This document shows positions 10,427-23,551 of a stretch of DNA of 64,000 bases, one piece after another. The stretch's first letter is position 1. Every line of letters starts with the position of its first letter. The notes beneath the pieces were generated by a model that was given only the letters and a program-made list of their open reading frames with translations, ran no database searches and was not told the DNA's origin. This DNA is from Serratia symbiotica (GTDB lineage: Bacteria; Pseudomonadota; Gammaproteobacteria; Enterobacterales; Enterobacteriaceae), in assembly GCF_000821185.2 (NCBI RefSeq), contig NZ_CP050855.1:2542001-2606000 (forward strand), written 5' to 3'. The translations under genes were made by a program, and so were the position numbers.

Positions 10427-10802
10427 AGTAAACCCTCAATTTTAGCAAGCAGTTACAAAATCCTCACACGTCGTTAGCCCGACGGAAAGAGATTTATACC
10501 CACAATAATTGGCGTTGACATGATGGAAAACATCAGGCCATGTCCATCAGGCAGTTCATAATCTTTGTCGGCGGGTTTTACTTTTTTGTACTGCGACGGC
10601 AGAAAGCTGGCGGTGTGTTATGGTCATCATACACTCCATGGCTATCGTTAAAAGCCAAACGACGGGAATGGTGTAATAACCTGTATCCGCAACCCTTTCT
10701 CAGCCACAAAACCAAAATAGCCTACTAAATTTCTCTTTCCGGCGCGTAGGCCATTTTGCGCCGGATACTTCTCTATTCCGGGAGGTATCATAGAGACGAA
10801 AA
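10427..10802. other. Gene-free stretch between speB and the rRNA operon
   Basis: About 375 bases with no convincing coding sequence. Reading frames of 60-70 codons exist on both strands, but none resembles SpeA, which would be expected upstream of speB. No repeat or IS end was recognised. The part next to speB presumably contains its promoter. Confidence 0.5.
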
Positions 10803-10835
10803 AAAACCGTATGCCTATGACAGCACTACGGTTTT
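10803..10835 (-). terminator. Terminator of the rRNA operon
   Basis: On the minus strand downstream of tRNA-Asp, AAAACCGTA pairs with TACGGTTTT around a short loop and is followed by a run of eight T residues. It is the first good intrinsic terminator after 16S in the operon. Confidence 0.8.
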
Positions 10836-10878
10836 CACTCATCCATATGATGTGTAGGAACATCTTGGAATAGGTAAG

Positions 10879-10955
10879 TGGCGGAACGGACGGGACTCGA
10901 ACCCGCGACCCCCTGCGTGACAGGCAGGTATTCTAACCAACTGAACTACCGCTCC
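10879..10955 (-). tRNA. tRNA-Asp (GTC)
   Basis: 77 bases including an encoded CCA. The anticodon stem-loop reads CCTGCCTGTCACGCAGG with anticodon GTC, and the acceptor stem is GGAGCGG / CCGTTCC. It is the last gene of the rRNA operon, a distal tRNA arrangement known in several enterobacterial rrn operons. Confidence 0.97.
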
Positions 10956-11050
10956 ACCGGTTCTTCTACGTTGCATCTCACGACGCCAGGCAAAATCGAC
11001 TTGGCCTATTTTGCATTTTATCAGTGGTAATACTGATAACGTTTATTTGG

Positions 11051-11169
11051 TGCCTGGCAGTGTCCTACTCTCACATGGGGAGACCCCACACTACCATCGG
11101 CGCTACGGCGTTTCACTGCTGAGTTCGGCATGGAGTCAGGTGGGACCACCGCGCTATCGCCGCCAGGCA
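11051..11169 (-). rRNA. rrf: 5S ribosomal RNA, distal copy
   Basis: 119 bases from TGCCTGGCGG to CACTGCCAGGCA on the minus strand, with the conserved CCATGCCGAACTCAG and CGCCGATGGTAGTGTGG segments. It lies downstream of tRNA-Thr as a second 5S gene, as in E. coli rrnD. It differs from the proximal 5S copy at two positions, plus-strand 11135 and 11158. Confidence 0.97.
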
Positions 11170-11208
11170 AAGTTTTTTTACCGAATTACTAACCTATCTT
11201 AAATAAAG

Positions 11209-11284
11209 TGGTGCTGATACCCAGAGTCGAACTGGGGACCTCACCCTTACCAAGGGTGCGCTCTACCAACTGAGCCATATCAGC
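11209..11284 (-). tRNA. thrV: tRNA-Thr (GGT)
   Basis: 76 bases with encoded CCA. The anticodon loop reads CCCTTGGTAAGGG (anticodon GGT), and the acceptor stem is GCTGATA / TATCAGC. Its place between two 5S genes is the same as thrV in E. coli rrnD. Confidence 0.97.
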
Positions 11285-11301
11285 ACACTACACTAATTTG
11301 A

Positions 11302-11420
11302 TGCCTGGCAGTGTCCTACTCTCACATGGGGAGACCCCACACTACCATCGGCGCTACGGCGTTTCACTGCTGAGTTCGGCATGGAATCAGGTGGGACCAC
11401 CGCGCTATTGCCGCCAGGCA
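11302..11420 (-). rRNA. rrf: 5S ribosomal RNA, proximal copy
   Basis: 119 bases, directly downstream of 23S. It is nearly identical to the distal copy; the plus-strand differences are A at 11386 (G in the distal copy) and T at 11409 (C in the distal copy). Confidence 0.97.
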
Positions 11421-11524
11421 AAGTCTGTTTCATTCTCGGCCGTTACTCACGTAACCACCAGAACCAATCTCGGAACTCGCTGAAAATAACTCCACCCCTG
11501 CCTATAACACACCTTCGGTGTTGT

Positions 11525-14436
<2,912 letters not shown>

Positions 14437-14568
14437 TTACAACCCGAAGGTGTCTCACTTCGCATTGCAAACAGGTGAGTGTCACCATGACAGCTTGACC
14501 CTTACCCCAATACCTCTACGCAGGGATAAGCTTCAGCCGCCATTTTTCAATTTTCAGCTTGTTCCAGA

Positions 14569-14580
14569 TTGTTAAAGAGC
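14569..14580 (-). promoter_or_regulatory. boxA antitermination site in the 16S-23S spacer
   Basis: The minus strand reads GCTCTTTAACAATCTGGAAC upstream of 23S. This is the spacer boxA that loads the NusB/NusE antitermination complex in enterobacterial rrn operons. Confidence 0.75.
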
Positions 14581-14646
14581 AAAATACTTCACAGCATACT
14601 GCTGCCAGTACACTCTGAAGTAGTGAAACACCGCACTCGGACTTTA

Positions 14647-14722
14647 TGGTGGAGCTAAGCGGGATCGAACCGCTGACCTCCTGCGTGCAAGGCAGGCGCT
14701 CTCCCAGCTGAGCTATAGCCCC
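14647..14722 (-). tRNA. tRNA-Ala (TGC)
   Basis: 76 bases with encoded CCA. The anticodon loop reads CCTTGCACG (anticodon TGC) and the 5' end is GGGGCTATAGCTCAGC. It lies in the 16S-23S spacer together with tRNA-Ile, a standard pair. Confidence 0.97.
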
Positions 14723-14836
14723 ATACTGTCACTTGCAGAGACCTTTGAGATCACAACTTCTTTTCTAGGCAAGGCATGGTGTTGCGACGCATATTTCAAT
14801 ATGCGAGCGGTACTATGACGCAGCATAGAAGAGAAG

Positions 14837-14913
<77 letters not shown>

Positions 14914-14986
14914 ATTAAGGTATTTCTGCTCGCTACTTTCATCAGACAATCTGTGTGAGCACGCCACACAAATCAATATCTTTCGG

Positions 14987-16528
<1,542 letters not shown>

Positions 16529-16681
16529 AAAGCTTGATATGCTTCAACTTGTGAAGCGCTGCTCAAAGATTTACTGCATGAATGTTACTTCAGGTAGTCA
16601 CTCTTCAAGACTTGATATTTTTTCGTCCCAACAGGGACGGGATATTGTCTTGTGGAGTGCCCACACAGATTGTCTGATAAA

Positions 16682-16693
16682 TTGTTAAAGAGC
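16682..16693 (-). promoter_or_regulatory. boxA antitermination site in the rRNA leader
   Basis: The minus strand reads GCTCTTTAACAA downstream of P2 and upstream of 16S, matching the leader boxA of enterobacterial rrn operons. Confidence 0.8.
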
Positions 16694-16734
16694 GGTAAGT
16701 CAGCCGCAGCACGGCGGCAAACTTGAGGTGGCGT

Positions 16735-16762
16735 ATACTACGCTTTCCCTCTGAAGAGTCAA
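16735..16762 (-). promoter_or_regulatory. rRNA operon promoter P2
   Basis: TTGACT and TAGTAT are separated by 16 bases on the minus strand, between P1 and the boxA leader. Position and sequence match the constitutive P2 of rrn operons. Confidence 0.8.
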
Positions 16763-16832
16763 GCCATTATTTTGACTTTTCCCTTGCTGATCCGGCAGCG
16801 TATCTGCCGAAATACCGGGCCAGTGGGGGCGC

Positions 16833-16860
16833 ATTATAGGGCGTTCTCGGCAGCCCGCAA
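16833..16860 (-). promoter_or_regulatory. rRNA operon promoter P1
   Basis: TTGCGG, 16 bases, then TATAAT followed by a GC-rich discriminator (GCGCCCCCAC) on the minus strand, the hallmark of growth-rate and ppGpp control at rrn P1. An AT-rich stretch upstream (about 16880-16935) is suitable for an UP element and Fis binding. Confidence 0.88.
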
Positions 16861-16968
16861 CACCTAAATGCAAAAAACTTTTCAAGCGCTTAAATAACCA
16901 CCAAAAACAAATAATAAATAAAAAAAAGAGAGCGGTCACCCGTTCCCTTTTATCTTTGTTAGGGGTAA

Positions 16969-19548
16969 TCACCGTGACTGATGGGCAACGATATGTTCGT
17001 TTTCGACATCCAATGTCACCAGTTTGCCTGGAATCAACACGCCAGAGAGAATTTCTTGCGCCAGCGGGTTTTCGATCTCCTGCTGGATAGCGCGTTTCAA
17101 TGGACGTGCACCATACACAGGATCGAAACCTGTTTTACCCAACAACTCCAACGCCGGTTCGGTCATGGTGACTTCGTAACCGCGTTCTTCCAAGCGTTTG
17201 TAAAGACGCGCCAGTTGAATCTTGGCTATTTCGGCAATGTGATTTTGGCTAAGTGGATGAAATACCACTACTTCATCTATGCGGTTAATAAATTCTGGGC
17301 GGAAGTGATGGCTCACCATTTCCATCACAGATTCTTTCATCTGCTCGTAGCTCATTTGACCGAAATGCTCCTGGATCAGATCAGAACCCAAGTTGGAGGT
17401 CATAATCACCACCGTATTGCGGAAGTCAACGGTACGACCCTGACCATCAGTCAGACGCCCATCATCCAATACCTGCAAAAGAACGTTGAACACATCTGGA
17501 TGCGCTTTCTCTACTTCATCGAGCAGGATCACTGAATAAGGTCTGCGGCGCACCGCTTCAGTCAGGTAACCGCCTTCTTCGTAGCCAACATAGCCCGGAG
17601 GAGCACCCACTAGCCGAGATACAGAATGTTTCTCCATAAACTCGGACATATCGATGCGCACAATTGCTTCGTCGCTGTCGAACAGAAACGAAGCCAGTGC
17701 TTTGCAGAGTTCGGTTTTACCCACCCCAGTCGGACCAAGGAATAGGAATGAACCGATCGGGCGATTAGGATCGGAAAGTCCGGCACGGCTGCGACGAATC
17801 GCGTTAGAAACTGCACTGACTGCTTCATCCTGGCCGATCACCCGTGAATGCAATTCCTGCTCCAGACGTAGCAGCTTGTCGCGTTCGCCTTCCAACATTC
17901 TGGCAACCGGAATACCGGTAGCACGCGCCAACACTTCGGCAATTTCCGCATCGGTCACCCGATTGCGCAGTAGCTTCATGGTGTTGCCTTCAGCCTGCGT
18001 CGCAGCGGCGAGCTGCTTTTCCAGCTCAGGGATCTTACCGTACTGCAATTCAGACATTCGCCCCAAGTCACCGACGCGGCGTGCCTGCTCCAAGGTGATC
18101 TTGGCCTGCTCCAGTTCGGCTTTGATGTTCTGGGTACCGGAGAGCGAGGCTTTCTCAGCTTTCCACTCTTCTTCCAGCTCAGAATATTCACGCTCTTTTT
18201 GCTCCAGTTCACTACTGAGCATCTCCAGGCGTTTTTTACTGGCGTCATCAGATTCTTTATTTAGCGCCTGCTGTTCCAGTTTCAATTGAATGATACGGCG
18301 CTCCAGCCGATCGAGCGACTCTGGCTTGGAGTCCATCTGCATGCGGATGCTAGACGCCGCTTCATCGATCAAATCGATGGCCTTGTCCGGCAGTTGACGA
18401 TCAGAAATATAGCGGTGGGACAGCGTTGCCGCCGCCACGATCGCCGGGTCGGTGATCTGCACATGGTGATGTAGCTCATAACGTTCTTTCAAGCCACGCA
18501 GAATAGCAATAGTATCTTCAACGGACGGTTCCGCAACATAGACTTTTTGGAAGCGACGCTCAAGCGCCGCGTCTTTCTCTATATATTGGCGATACTCATC
18601 CAGCGTAGTCGCGCCAACGCAATGCAGTTCCCCACGCGCCAAAGCCGGTTTCAGCATGTTGCCAGCATCCATCGCACCGTCGGCTTTTCCTGCACCAACC
18701 ATAATGTGTAGTTCGTCAATAAACAGGATCACGCTACCTTCCTGTTTAGCCAAATCGCTCAATACCCCTTTCAGTCGTTCTTCAAACTCGCCGCGATACT
18801 TGGCACCAGCGATCAGCGCCCCCATATCGAGCGACAGCACACGCTTGTGCTTCAGTCCTTCGGGTACTTCTCCATTGATAATGCGCTGCGCCAGACCTTC
18901 AACGATGGCGGTTTTACCCACGCCAGGTTCACCGATCAGCACCGGGTTATTTTTTGTACGACGTTGCAACACTTGAATGGTGCGGCGGATTTCTTCGTCA
19001 CGGCCAATAACCGGATCGAGTTTACCTTGCTCAGCACGTTCGGTCAGGTCGATAGTGTATTTCTTCAATGCCTGCCGCTGGTCTTCAGCACCCTGATCTT
19101 CCACGTTGTCACCACCTCTCATTTGTTCAATGGCTTTGCTGATTTTATCTGCTGTTACACCAGCCGTTTTTAACAGGTCGGTCAGATTTCCGCGATCTTC
19201 AAGCACCGCAAGGACAAACAGCTCAGAAGAAATGAATTTGTCTGCACGCTTCTGCGCCAGCTTGTCGCACAGATTCAGGACGCGTACCAACTCTTTGGAC
19301 GGTTGAACATCACCACCGGTACCTTGGACCTGAGGTAAGCGGGACAATGCCTGTTCAATTTCGATGTGTACACGCCCGGCATCAATACCAGCGGAAGTTA
19401 ACAGCGGTCGCACCGTCCCCCCTTCCTGATTGAGCAAAGCACTCATCAGATGTAACGGCTCAATAAACTGGTTGTCGTGTCCAAGGGCTAAAGATTGAGC
19501 ATCGGCGAGAGCAAGTTGGAATTTGTTGGTAAGACGATCCAGACGCAT
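16969..19548 (-). CDS. clpB: ClpB protein disaggregase
   Basis: Encodes 859 residues (E. coli 857). ClpB is a hexameric AAA+ chaperone that, with DnaK, rescues aggregated proteins. In order: the N domain ([20 protein letters not shown]), the first Walker A ([17 protein letters not shown], about residue 205) and Walker B (VILFIDELH), the long coiled-coil middle domain (about 410-525), and the second Walker A ([16 protein letters not shown], about 605) and Walker B ([12 protein letters not shown]). The C-terminal [16 protein letters not shown] block is present. The gene follows a heat-shock promoter and lies just upstream of the rRNA operon, as in E. coli where clpB precedes rrnG. Confidence 0.98.
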   Translation of the reverse strand: MRLDRLTNKFQLALADAQSLALGHDNQFIEPLHLMSALLNQEGGTVRPLLTSAGIDAGRVHIEIEQALSRLPQVQGTGGDVQPSKELVRVLNLCDKLAQKRADKFISSELFVLAVLEDRGNLTDLLKTAGVTADKISKAIEQMRGGDNVEDQGAEDQRQALKKYTIDLTERAEQGKLDPVIGRDEEIRRTIQVLQRRTKNNPVLIGEPGVGKTAIVEGLAQRIINGEVPEGLKHKRVLSLDMGALIAGAKYRGEFEERLKGVLSDLAKQEGSVILFIDELHIMVGAGKADGAMDAGNMLKPALARGELHCVGATTLDEYRQYIEKDAALERRFQKVYVAEPSVEDTIAILRGLKERYELHHHVQITDPAIVAAATLSHRYISDRQLPDKAIDLIDEAASSIRMQMDSKPESLDRLERRIIQLKLEQQALNKESDDASKKRLEMLSSELEQKEREYSELEEEWKAEKASLSGTQNIKAELEQAKITLEQARRVGDLGRMSELQYGKIPELEKQLAAATQAEGNTMKLLRNRVTDAEIAEVLARATGIPVARMLEGERDKLLRLEQELHSRVIGQDEAVSAVSNAIRRSRAGLSDPNRPIGSFLFLGPTGVGKTELCKALASFLFDSDEAIVRIDMSEFMEKHSVSRLVGAPPGYVGYEEGGYLTEAVRRRPYSVILLDEVEKAHPDVFNVLLQVLDDGRLTDGQGRTVDFRNTVVIMTSNLGSDLIQEHFGQMSYEQMKESVMEMVSHHFRPEFINRIDEVVVFHPLSQNHIAEIAKIQLARLYKRLEERGYEVTMTEPALELLGKTGFDPVYGARPLKRAIQQEIENPLAQEILSGVLIPGKLVTLDVENEHIVAHQSR

Positions 19549-19585
19549 AACACCTCCAAAGTGGGTCGAAATTGCTACTGGAGAT

Positions 19586-19615
19586 TAAAATGAGGTCACA
19601 CCTCAAATTTTCAAG
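19586..19615 (-). promoter_or_regulatory. clpB: Heat-shock (sigma-32) promoter of clpB
   Basis: On the minus strand CTTGAAA is followed about 13 bases later by CCTCATTTTA, close to the sigma-32 consensus CTTGAAA ... CCCCATNT. It lies about 40-70 bases upstream of the clpB start, where the known heat-shock promoter of clpB lies. Confidence 0.75.
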
Positions 19616-19679
19616 GTTATTTCGACTCAATATTTTTGGTACTACGCCATGCGTCGTTGGATCGTCCTAATTTAATAGG

Positions 19680-20411
19680 CTATATCAGCCAGATTAAACT
19701 TGCCAGACGTCCCGTTGTTCTATCGCGCCGATAGGAGAAAAAATGACTCATTTCTCTAAACGTACAGCGGCCACCGCCGCAAACAGCCTGTATGCCAGCA
19801 CGCAGCAGGCGTTGACGCGCCAATAAATAGATATCTGCCAAAAATTTGTCGCCATGCGGAACAAAAGCAGCAACTGCGGCACTGTCTCCCTCGATAAAGG
19901 CGGCGCGGACCTCCGAACCAACTACAAACTGCTTGGGGCCTATCGCCGGCCCCAGCCAAGCGCTAATATTGCCCGGCTGTGCGGAAAAAGCCGCAACGGT
20001 TTGCTCCAGCACCCCGTTGCATAACCCGCGCCAGCCAGCGTGGGCGGCGGCAACTTCATCTCCCGCCTGCGAGCAAAACAATACCGGTAGGCAATCTGCC
20101 GTCATCACCGCACACACCTGCCCCGGAACACAGCTGTAAACCGCGTCGGCGCGCAGATCGGCCAGGTGTTGCCCCTCCAGCCGCAACACGTGGGTGCCAT
20201 GCACTTGCTCCAGCCAGACTGGCATCTGCGGCAGGCGTGCACTGGCCACCAGCAAGTCACGGTTGCGCGCCACCGCCTGCACTTCATCCCCTACGTGAGT
20301 ACCGAGGTTAAGCGAATCATAGGGCGGCGAGCTGACGCCGCCATGGCGGGTGGTGGTGCAGGCTTTAACCCCTACTGGCAGTGGCCAATCGGGCAGAATG
20401 AGTGGCGCCAT
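19680..20411 (-). CDS. pgeF: Multicopper-oxidase-fold protein YfiH/PgeF
   Basis: Encodes 243 residues, the E. coli YfiH length. This family is described as a purine nucleoside phosphorylase / polyphenol oxidase, and in E. coli PgeF edits mis-incorporated L-Ser in peptidoglycan precursors. The metal-binding blocks are present: WLEQVHGTHV, MTADCLPVLF and AAAHAGWRGLCNGV, plus WLGPAIGP and the C-terminal FFSYRRDRTTGR. The ATG at 20411 overlaps the rluD stop (TAATG), giving translational coupling; a TTG two codons upstream is a less likely start. Order rluD-pgeF-clpB is conserved in enterobacteria. Confidence 0.93.
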   Translation of the reverse strand: MAPLILPDWPLPVGVKACTTTRHGGVSSPPYDSLNLGTHVGDEVQAVARNRDLLVASARLPQMPVWLEQVHGTHVLRLEGQHLADLRADAVYSCVPGQVCAVMTADCLPVLFCSQAGDEVAAAHAGWRGLCNGVLEQTVAAFSAQPGNISAWLGPAIGPKQFVVGSEVRAAFIEGDSAAVAAFVPHGDKFLADIYLLARQRLLRAGIQAVCGGGRCTFREMSHFFSYRRDRTTGRLASLIWLI

Positions 20412-21388
20412 TACCAATCCATTTTATCTTTGAATTTTTCGCTATCGGCTTTCAGCACAGTGATCAAATCGACCATATCCTGCGGTAGCGGCGCATGCCA
20501 CTCCATTTGGATGCCGCTGATCGGGTGGTACAAGCGCAGCATGGTGGCGTGCAGTGCCTGGCGATCAAAACCACGCAGTGTGCTGATAAAGGCTTCTGAT
20601 GCACCTTTTGGCGAACGTGGGCGACCGCCGTACAGCGGATCCCCCACCAATGGGTGGTTGATATGCGACATATGCACGCGGATCTGGTGGGTACGGCCGG
20701 TTTCCAAACGCAGACGCAGGCGGGTATGGGCGCGGAAATGTTCCAGGATGCGATAATGGGTCACCGCTGGTTTACCCATCGGGTACACCGCCATATGAGT
20801 GCGTTTGGTGGAATGGCGCGAAATAGGTTCATCCACAGTGCCGCCAGCAGTCATGGTACCTATCGCCACCGCTTCGTATTCTCGGGTAATTTCACGCTCC
20901 TGTAGCGCTTCTACCAGTCGAGTTTGCGCCGGTACAGTTTTCGCTACCACCATCAGGCCGGTGGTGTCTTTATCCAGACGATGTACGATGCCCGCACGGG
21001 GCACATCGGCAATTTTCGGATAATAGTGCAACAATGCGTTGAGCACAGTGCCGTCTGGGTTGCCTGCACCTGGATGCACGACCCGATCGCGCGGCTTGTT
21101 GATCACCAGAATATCGCAGTCTTCGTAGACGACATCCAAGGCGATATCCTGTGGTTCCCATCGGGGGTCTTCTTCTATCTGTGCAGCAATAGCGACTATC
21201 TCCCCACCCAACACTTTCTCTTTCGGCTTGTTTGCCGTTTTACCATTGACCTGCACCCGATCATCCAAAATCCACTCTTTAATGCGAGATCGTGAATAAT
21301 CAGGGAACAATTCGGCCATAGCTTGATCTAAACGTTGTCCGAGTTGAGATTCGGCCACCGTTGCGGTGAGTTGTACTTGTTGTACCAT
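20411..21388 (-). CDS. rluD: 23S rRNA pseudouridine(1911/1915/1917) synthase
   Basis: Encodes 325 residues (E. coli 326). RluD makes three pseudouridines in helix 69 of 23S rRNA and is important for ribosome assembly and termination. It has an N-terminal S4-like domain (QRLDQAMAELFPDYSRSRIKEWI), and the catalytic motif AGIVHRLDKDTTGLMVVAK places the nucleophile Asp at residue 139. LETGRTHQIRVHM and the HATMLRLYHPISG block follow. It is divergent from bamD across 130 bases, the usual arrangement, and its stop overlaps the pgeF start. Confidence 0.97.
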   Translation of the reverse strand: MVQQVQLTATVAESQLGQRLDQAMAELFPDYSRSRIKEWILDDRVQVNGKTANKPKEKVLGGEIVAIAAQIEEDPRWEPQDIALDVVYEDCDILVINKPRDRVVHPGAGNPDGTVLNALLHYYPKIADVPRAGIVHRLDKDTTGLMVVAKTVPAQTRLVEALQEREITREYEAVAIGTMTAGGTVDEPISRHSTKRTHMAVYPMGKPAVTHYRILEHFRAHTRLRLRLETGRTHQIRVHMSHINHPLVGDPLYGGRPRSPKGASEAFISTLRGFDRQALHATMLRLYHPISGIQMEWHAPLPQDMVDLITVLKADSEKFKDKMDW

Positions 21389-21519
21389 ATGCAGCTTCTT
21401 CGTTAACGTTGGGGTTTCACGGCGATGCCGTTTAATATAGTGTGCTATTGTACATGGTCTTTGTCGGGAGCTTAACGGACAGTCTCCCGGAATAACACCC
21501 TGAGGGTAATCAAAACGTC

Positions 21520-22251
21520 ATGACGCGTATGAAATATCTGGTGGCGGTAGCCACGTTGAGCTTGGTGCTAGCAGGTTGCTCCACTTCCAAGGATGCAGTT
21601 CCCGACAACCCACCTTCGGAAATCTATGCTACTGCCCAGCAAAAAATGCAGGACGGTAATTTTAAGGGCGCGATTACACAACTTGAAGCGTTAGATAACC
21701 GCTATCCTTTCGGGCCGTATTCCCAGCAGGTTCAGCTAGATCTGATTTATGCCTACTACAAATCTGCCGATTTACCGCTGGCTCAGGCGTCTATCGATCG
21801 CTTTATACGCCTGAATCCAACGCACCCGAACATCGATTATGTGATGTACATGCGTGGTTTAGCCGATATGGCGCTGGATGACAGTACGTTGCAAGGCTTC
21901 TTCGGGATCGATCGTTCAGATCGTGATCCACTGCACGCTCGTGCCGCGTTCCGCGACTTCAGCCAACTCATTGAGCGCTCCCCTAACAGCCAGTACGTCA
22001 CCGATGCCAACAAGCGTTTGGTCTATCTGAAAGACCGTCTGGCCAAGTATGAACTTTCAGTGGTGGAATACTACACTAAACGTGGTGCTTACGTCGCGGC
22101 CATTAATCGTGTCGAACAGATGTTGCGTGAATACCCGGATACCAAGGCAACACGGGACGCACTACCATTGATGGAGCGTGCTTATAAGCGGCTACAACTG
22201 AACAGTGAGGCCGAAAAAGTAGCCAAAGTGATCGCCGCCAACCCACGATAG
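21520..22251 (+). CDS. bamD: Outer membrane protein assembly factor BamD
   Basis: Encodes 243 residues (E. coli 245). BamD is the essential lipoprotein of the Bam complex, which inserts beta-barrel proteins into the outer membrane. The signal peptide ends in a lipobox LAGCS with the lipidated Cys at residue 20. The rest is TPR-like, with conserved [50 protein letters not shown] and [14 protein letters not shown] segments. A Shine-Dalgarno-like CTGAGGG precedes the ATG. A strong terminator follows, and then the pheA promoter; in E. coli raiA would come next and it is absent here. Confidence 0.97.
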   Translation: MTRMKYLVAVATLSLVLAGCSTSKDAVPDNPPSEIYATAQQKMQDGNFKGAITQLEALDNRYPFGPYSQQVQLDLIYAYYKSADLPLAQASIDRFIRLNPTHPNIDYVMYMRGLADMALDDSTLQGFFGIDRSDRDPLHARAAFRDFSQLIERSPNSQYVTDANKRLVYLKDRLAKYELSVVEYYTKRGAYVAAINRVEQMLREYPDTKATRDALPLMERAYKRLQLNSEAEKVAKVIAANPR

Positions 22252-22270
22252 GTGAGCAAGAACAGTTCTA

Positions 22271-22293
22271 ACGCGCCTGCGGGCGCGTTTTTT
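22271..22293 (+). terminator. bamD: Rho-independent terminator after bamD
   Basis: ACGCGCC-TGC-GGGCGCGT hairpin followed by a T run, 20 bases past the bamD stop. Confidence 0.85.
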
Positions 22294-22294
22294 G

Positions 22295-22323
22295 TTGACG
22301 GGGTAAAAACCAGCGGTTACTTT
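22295..22323 (+). promoter_or_regulatory. Promoter of the pheL(-pheA) operon
   Basis: TTGACG and TACTTT are spaced 17 bases apart, ending 34 bases upstream of the pheL ATG. They start immediately after the bamD terminator. The -35 is near consensus; the -10 is weaker. No experimental support. Confidence 0.55.
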
Positions 22324-22357
22324 GAAAAACGTTTATGTCACATCCAGAGGGTAACAA

Positions 22358-22405
22358 ATGATCCGCACACCGTTTTTCTCCGCATTCTTTTTTACCTTCC
22401 CCTGA
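22358..22405 (+). CDS. pheL: pheL leader peptide
   Basis: A 15-codon reading frame, MIRTPFFSAFFFTFP, with six Phe codons, near-identical to the E. coli PheL peptide [15 protein letters not shown]. A purine-rich ribosome site (AGAGGG) precedes the ATG. PheL senses charged tRNA-Phe: stalling at the Phe codons normally prevents the downstream terminator and allows transcription of pheA. Here it survives intact, but the terminator half of the attenuator has been split by an IS element, so the peptide can hardly still control pheA in the normal way. Confidence 0.93.
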   Translation: MIRTPFFSAFFFTFP

Positions 22406-22407
22406 TT

Positions 22408-22465
22408 GGGAGGCGTTCCATCGTGTGATAAAGAATGCGAAGACGAACAGCAAAGCCTCCTAAAA
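22408..22465 (+). promoter_or_regulatory. Remnant of the pheA attenuator, interrupted by an IS
   Basis: GGGAGGCG (22408-22415) and AAAGCCTCC (22452-22460), with GTGTGATAAAGAATGCGAAGACGAACAG-type sequence between them, match segments of the E. coli pheL attenuator. The final hairpin arm and T run should follow at once. Instead the IS begins at 22466, and the T run (CAGG then nine T) is found only after its right end at 23494-23508. Confidence 0.75.
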
Positions 22466-22517
22466 TGAAGTGAACCCCGAAAGTTGGACATCCAACGATT
22501 AAGGGTTTTTCGTTTCA

Positions 22518-23033
22518 ATGGGCAGAAAAAAATACTCTTTTGAATGCAAGCAGCAAGTTGTTCATCACTACCTGAACAGCGATGACGGTGCGAAAAAACA
22601 GCCTGGTTGTTTGGCGTCAACCACGGTGCAGTCCGGCGCTGGACTGAACACTGGAACAGTGAATGGCGTGAACGACTTTACCATTCCAACCAGAGCTTAC
22701 TCTACCGAGTTTAAAGAGTCCGTTGTTCGCTGGATGCAGGAACACAACCCGTCATCCCGGAAAGCTGCTACGAAGTTTTGTATCGCTGTAGCCTGTACCG
22801 TCAGCAAATGGGAGCGTCTTTATCGTGAAGGCGGTATCATCGCCCTACGTGACTAACGCAGAGGGCACCCGGTGAAGTCAGGGAAGAACAATACGTCAGA
22901 TAAAGAACATAACAATACCCGTCCAGAGTTCCCTAGTACTGAGGAAGAGCTGGAATAGCTGCGGGCCGAGAATGCCTACCTAAAAAAGCTTCATGCCTTG
23001 ATTCGGGAAAAACAGAAGATAAAGCGAAAATAA
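22518..23033 (+). pseudogene. IS150-group orfA (insJ-like), degraded
   Basis: Starts MGRKKYSFECKQQVVHHYLN like InsJ-type helix-turn-helix OrfA proteins. A frameshift follows near residue 25; GVNHGAVRRWTEHW is readable in another frame, then back to TIPTRAYSTEFKESVVRW. An in-frame TAA ends the open stretch at 22854-22856 and a TAG interrupts EELE-stop-LRAENAYLKKLHAL at about 22957. The leucine-zipper-like end of OrfA (LRAENAYLKKLHALIREKQ) is clear. Confidence 0.85.
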
Positions 23034-23458
23034 TCACCGAATTAAGGCAAAGCCATAAGCTGAAAATGTGACTTCATATTGCCGGATTATCCCGTATTAC
23101 CTATCACTGACACCTAAAGTCAGGTGACCGTAGTGGCCGTTATGAGGAGGAACAACACAGAATAGTTGCGTTGTTCCATCACCATAAAGGGCGATACGGT
23201 TACCGGCGTATGACTCTGGCATTACGGAATGAAGGCTATGGCATAAATCATAAAACAGTTCGAAAGCTGATGCGTAAGATGGGATGCCTGAGAAGCAAGA
23301 AATATCCGTCATATAAAGGCACCTACGGCAAAGTGGCGCCAAACATCTTAGCGCGGAACTTTAAGGCCAACGGCCCAAACCGGAGAGCGCATCAAGGTAA
23401 AACTGAACGGCCTGAGTCCGGTACAATATCGAACTCAGGCCATGTTAGCCGCCAGTTA
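23027..23458 (+). pseudogene. IS150-group orfB (transposase), degraded, DDE core missing
   Basis: Reads KIITELRQSHKLKM-stop, then LHIAGLSRITYH-stop-HLKSG, then an open part HHHKGRYGYRRMTLALRNEG...INHKTVRKLMRKMG and PNILARNFKANGPN, typical of InsK-type transposases. The sequence then jumps directly to RIKVKLNGLSPVQYRTQ, which belongs to the extreme C-terminus of the family. Roughly 400 bases encoding the DDE catalytic region are therefore deleted. Confidence 0.85.
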
Positions 23459-23551
23459 AAGCAAAGTGTCCAATATATGGGGTTCACTTCAAAAACAGGT
23501 TTTTTTTTATAACTATTGGCAACATATAAGAATAGAAGGCAGAAGCTGATT

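Larger units (their letters stand above)
22466..23491 (+). mobile_element. IS3-family, IS150-group element, internally deleted
   Basis: The left end TGAAGTGAACCCC and the right end GGGGTTCACTTCA form a 13-base perfect inverted repeat, with partial matching further in (GTTGGACA / TGTCCAA). The flanks are AAAA on the left and AAAA on the right, consistent with a 3-4 base target duplication. The element is only about 1,026 bases, while intact IS150-group elements are about 1.4 kb. The loss is in orfB, removing the DDE catalytic core. With several stops and frameshifts besides, it cannot transpose on its own but keeps both ends. It has inserted into the pheA attenuator. Confidence 0.88.

Noticed and set aside
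10540..10863. Short frames on both strands upstream of speB
   Set aside because: Considered as speA remnants, but no SpeA motif could be read in any frame.
16700..16972. A 90-codon minus-strand frame between clpB and 16S
   Set aside because: It covers the rRNA promoters P1 and P2 and has no protein resemblance.
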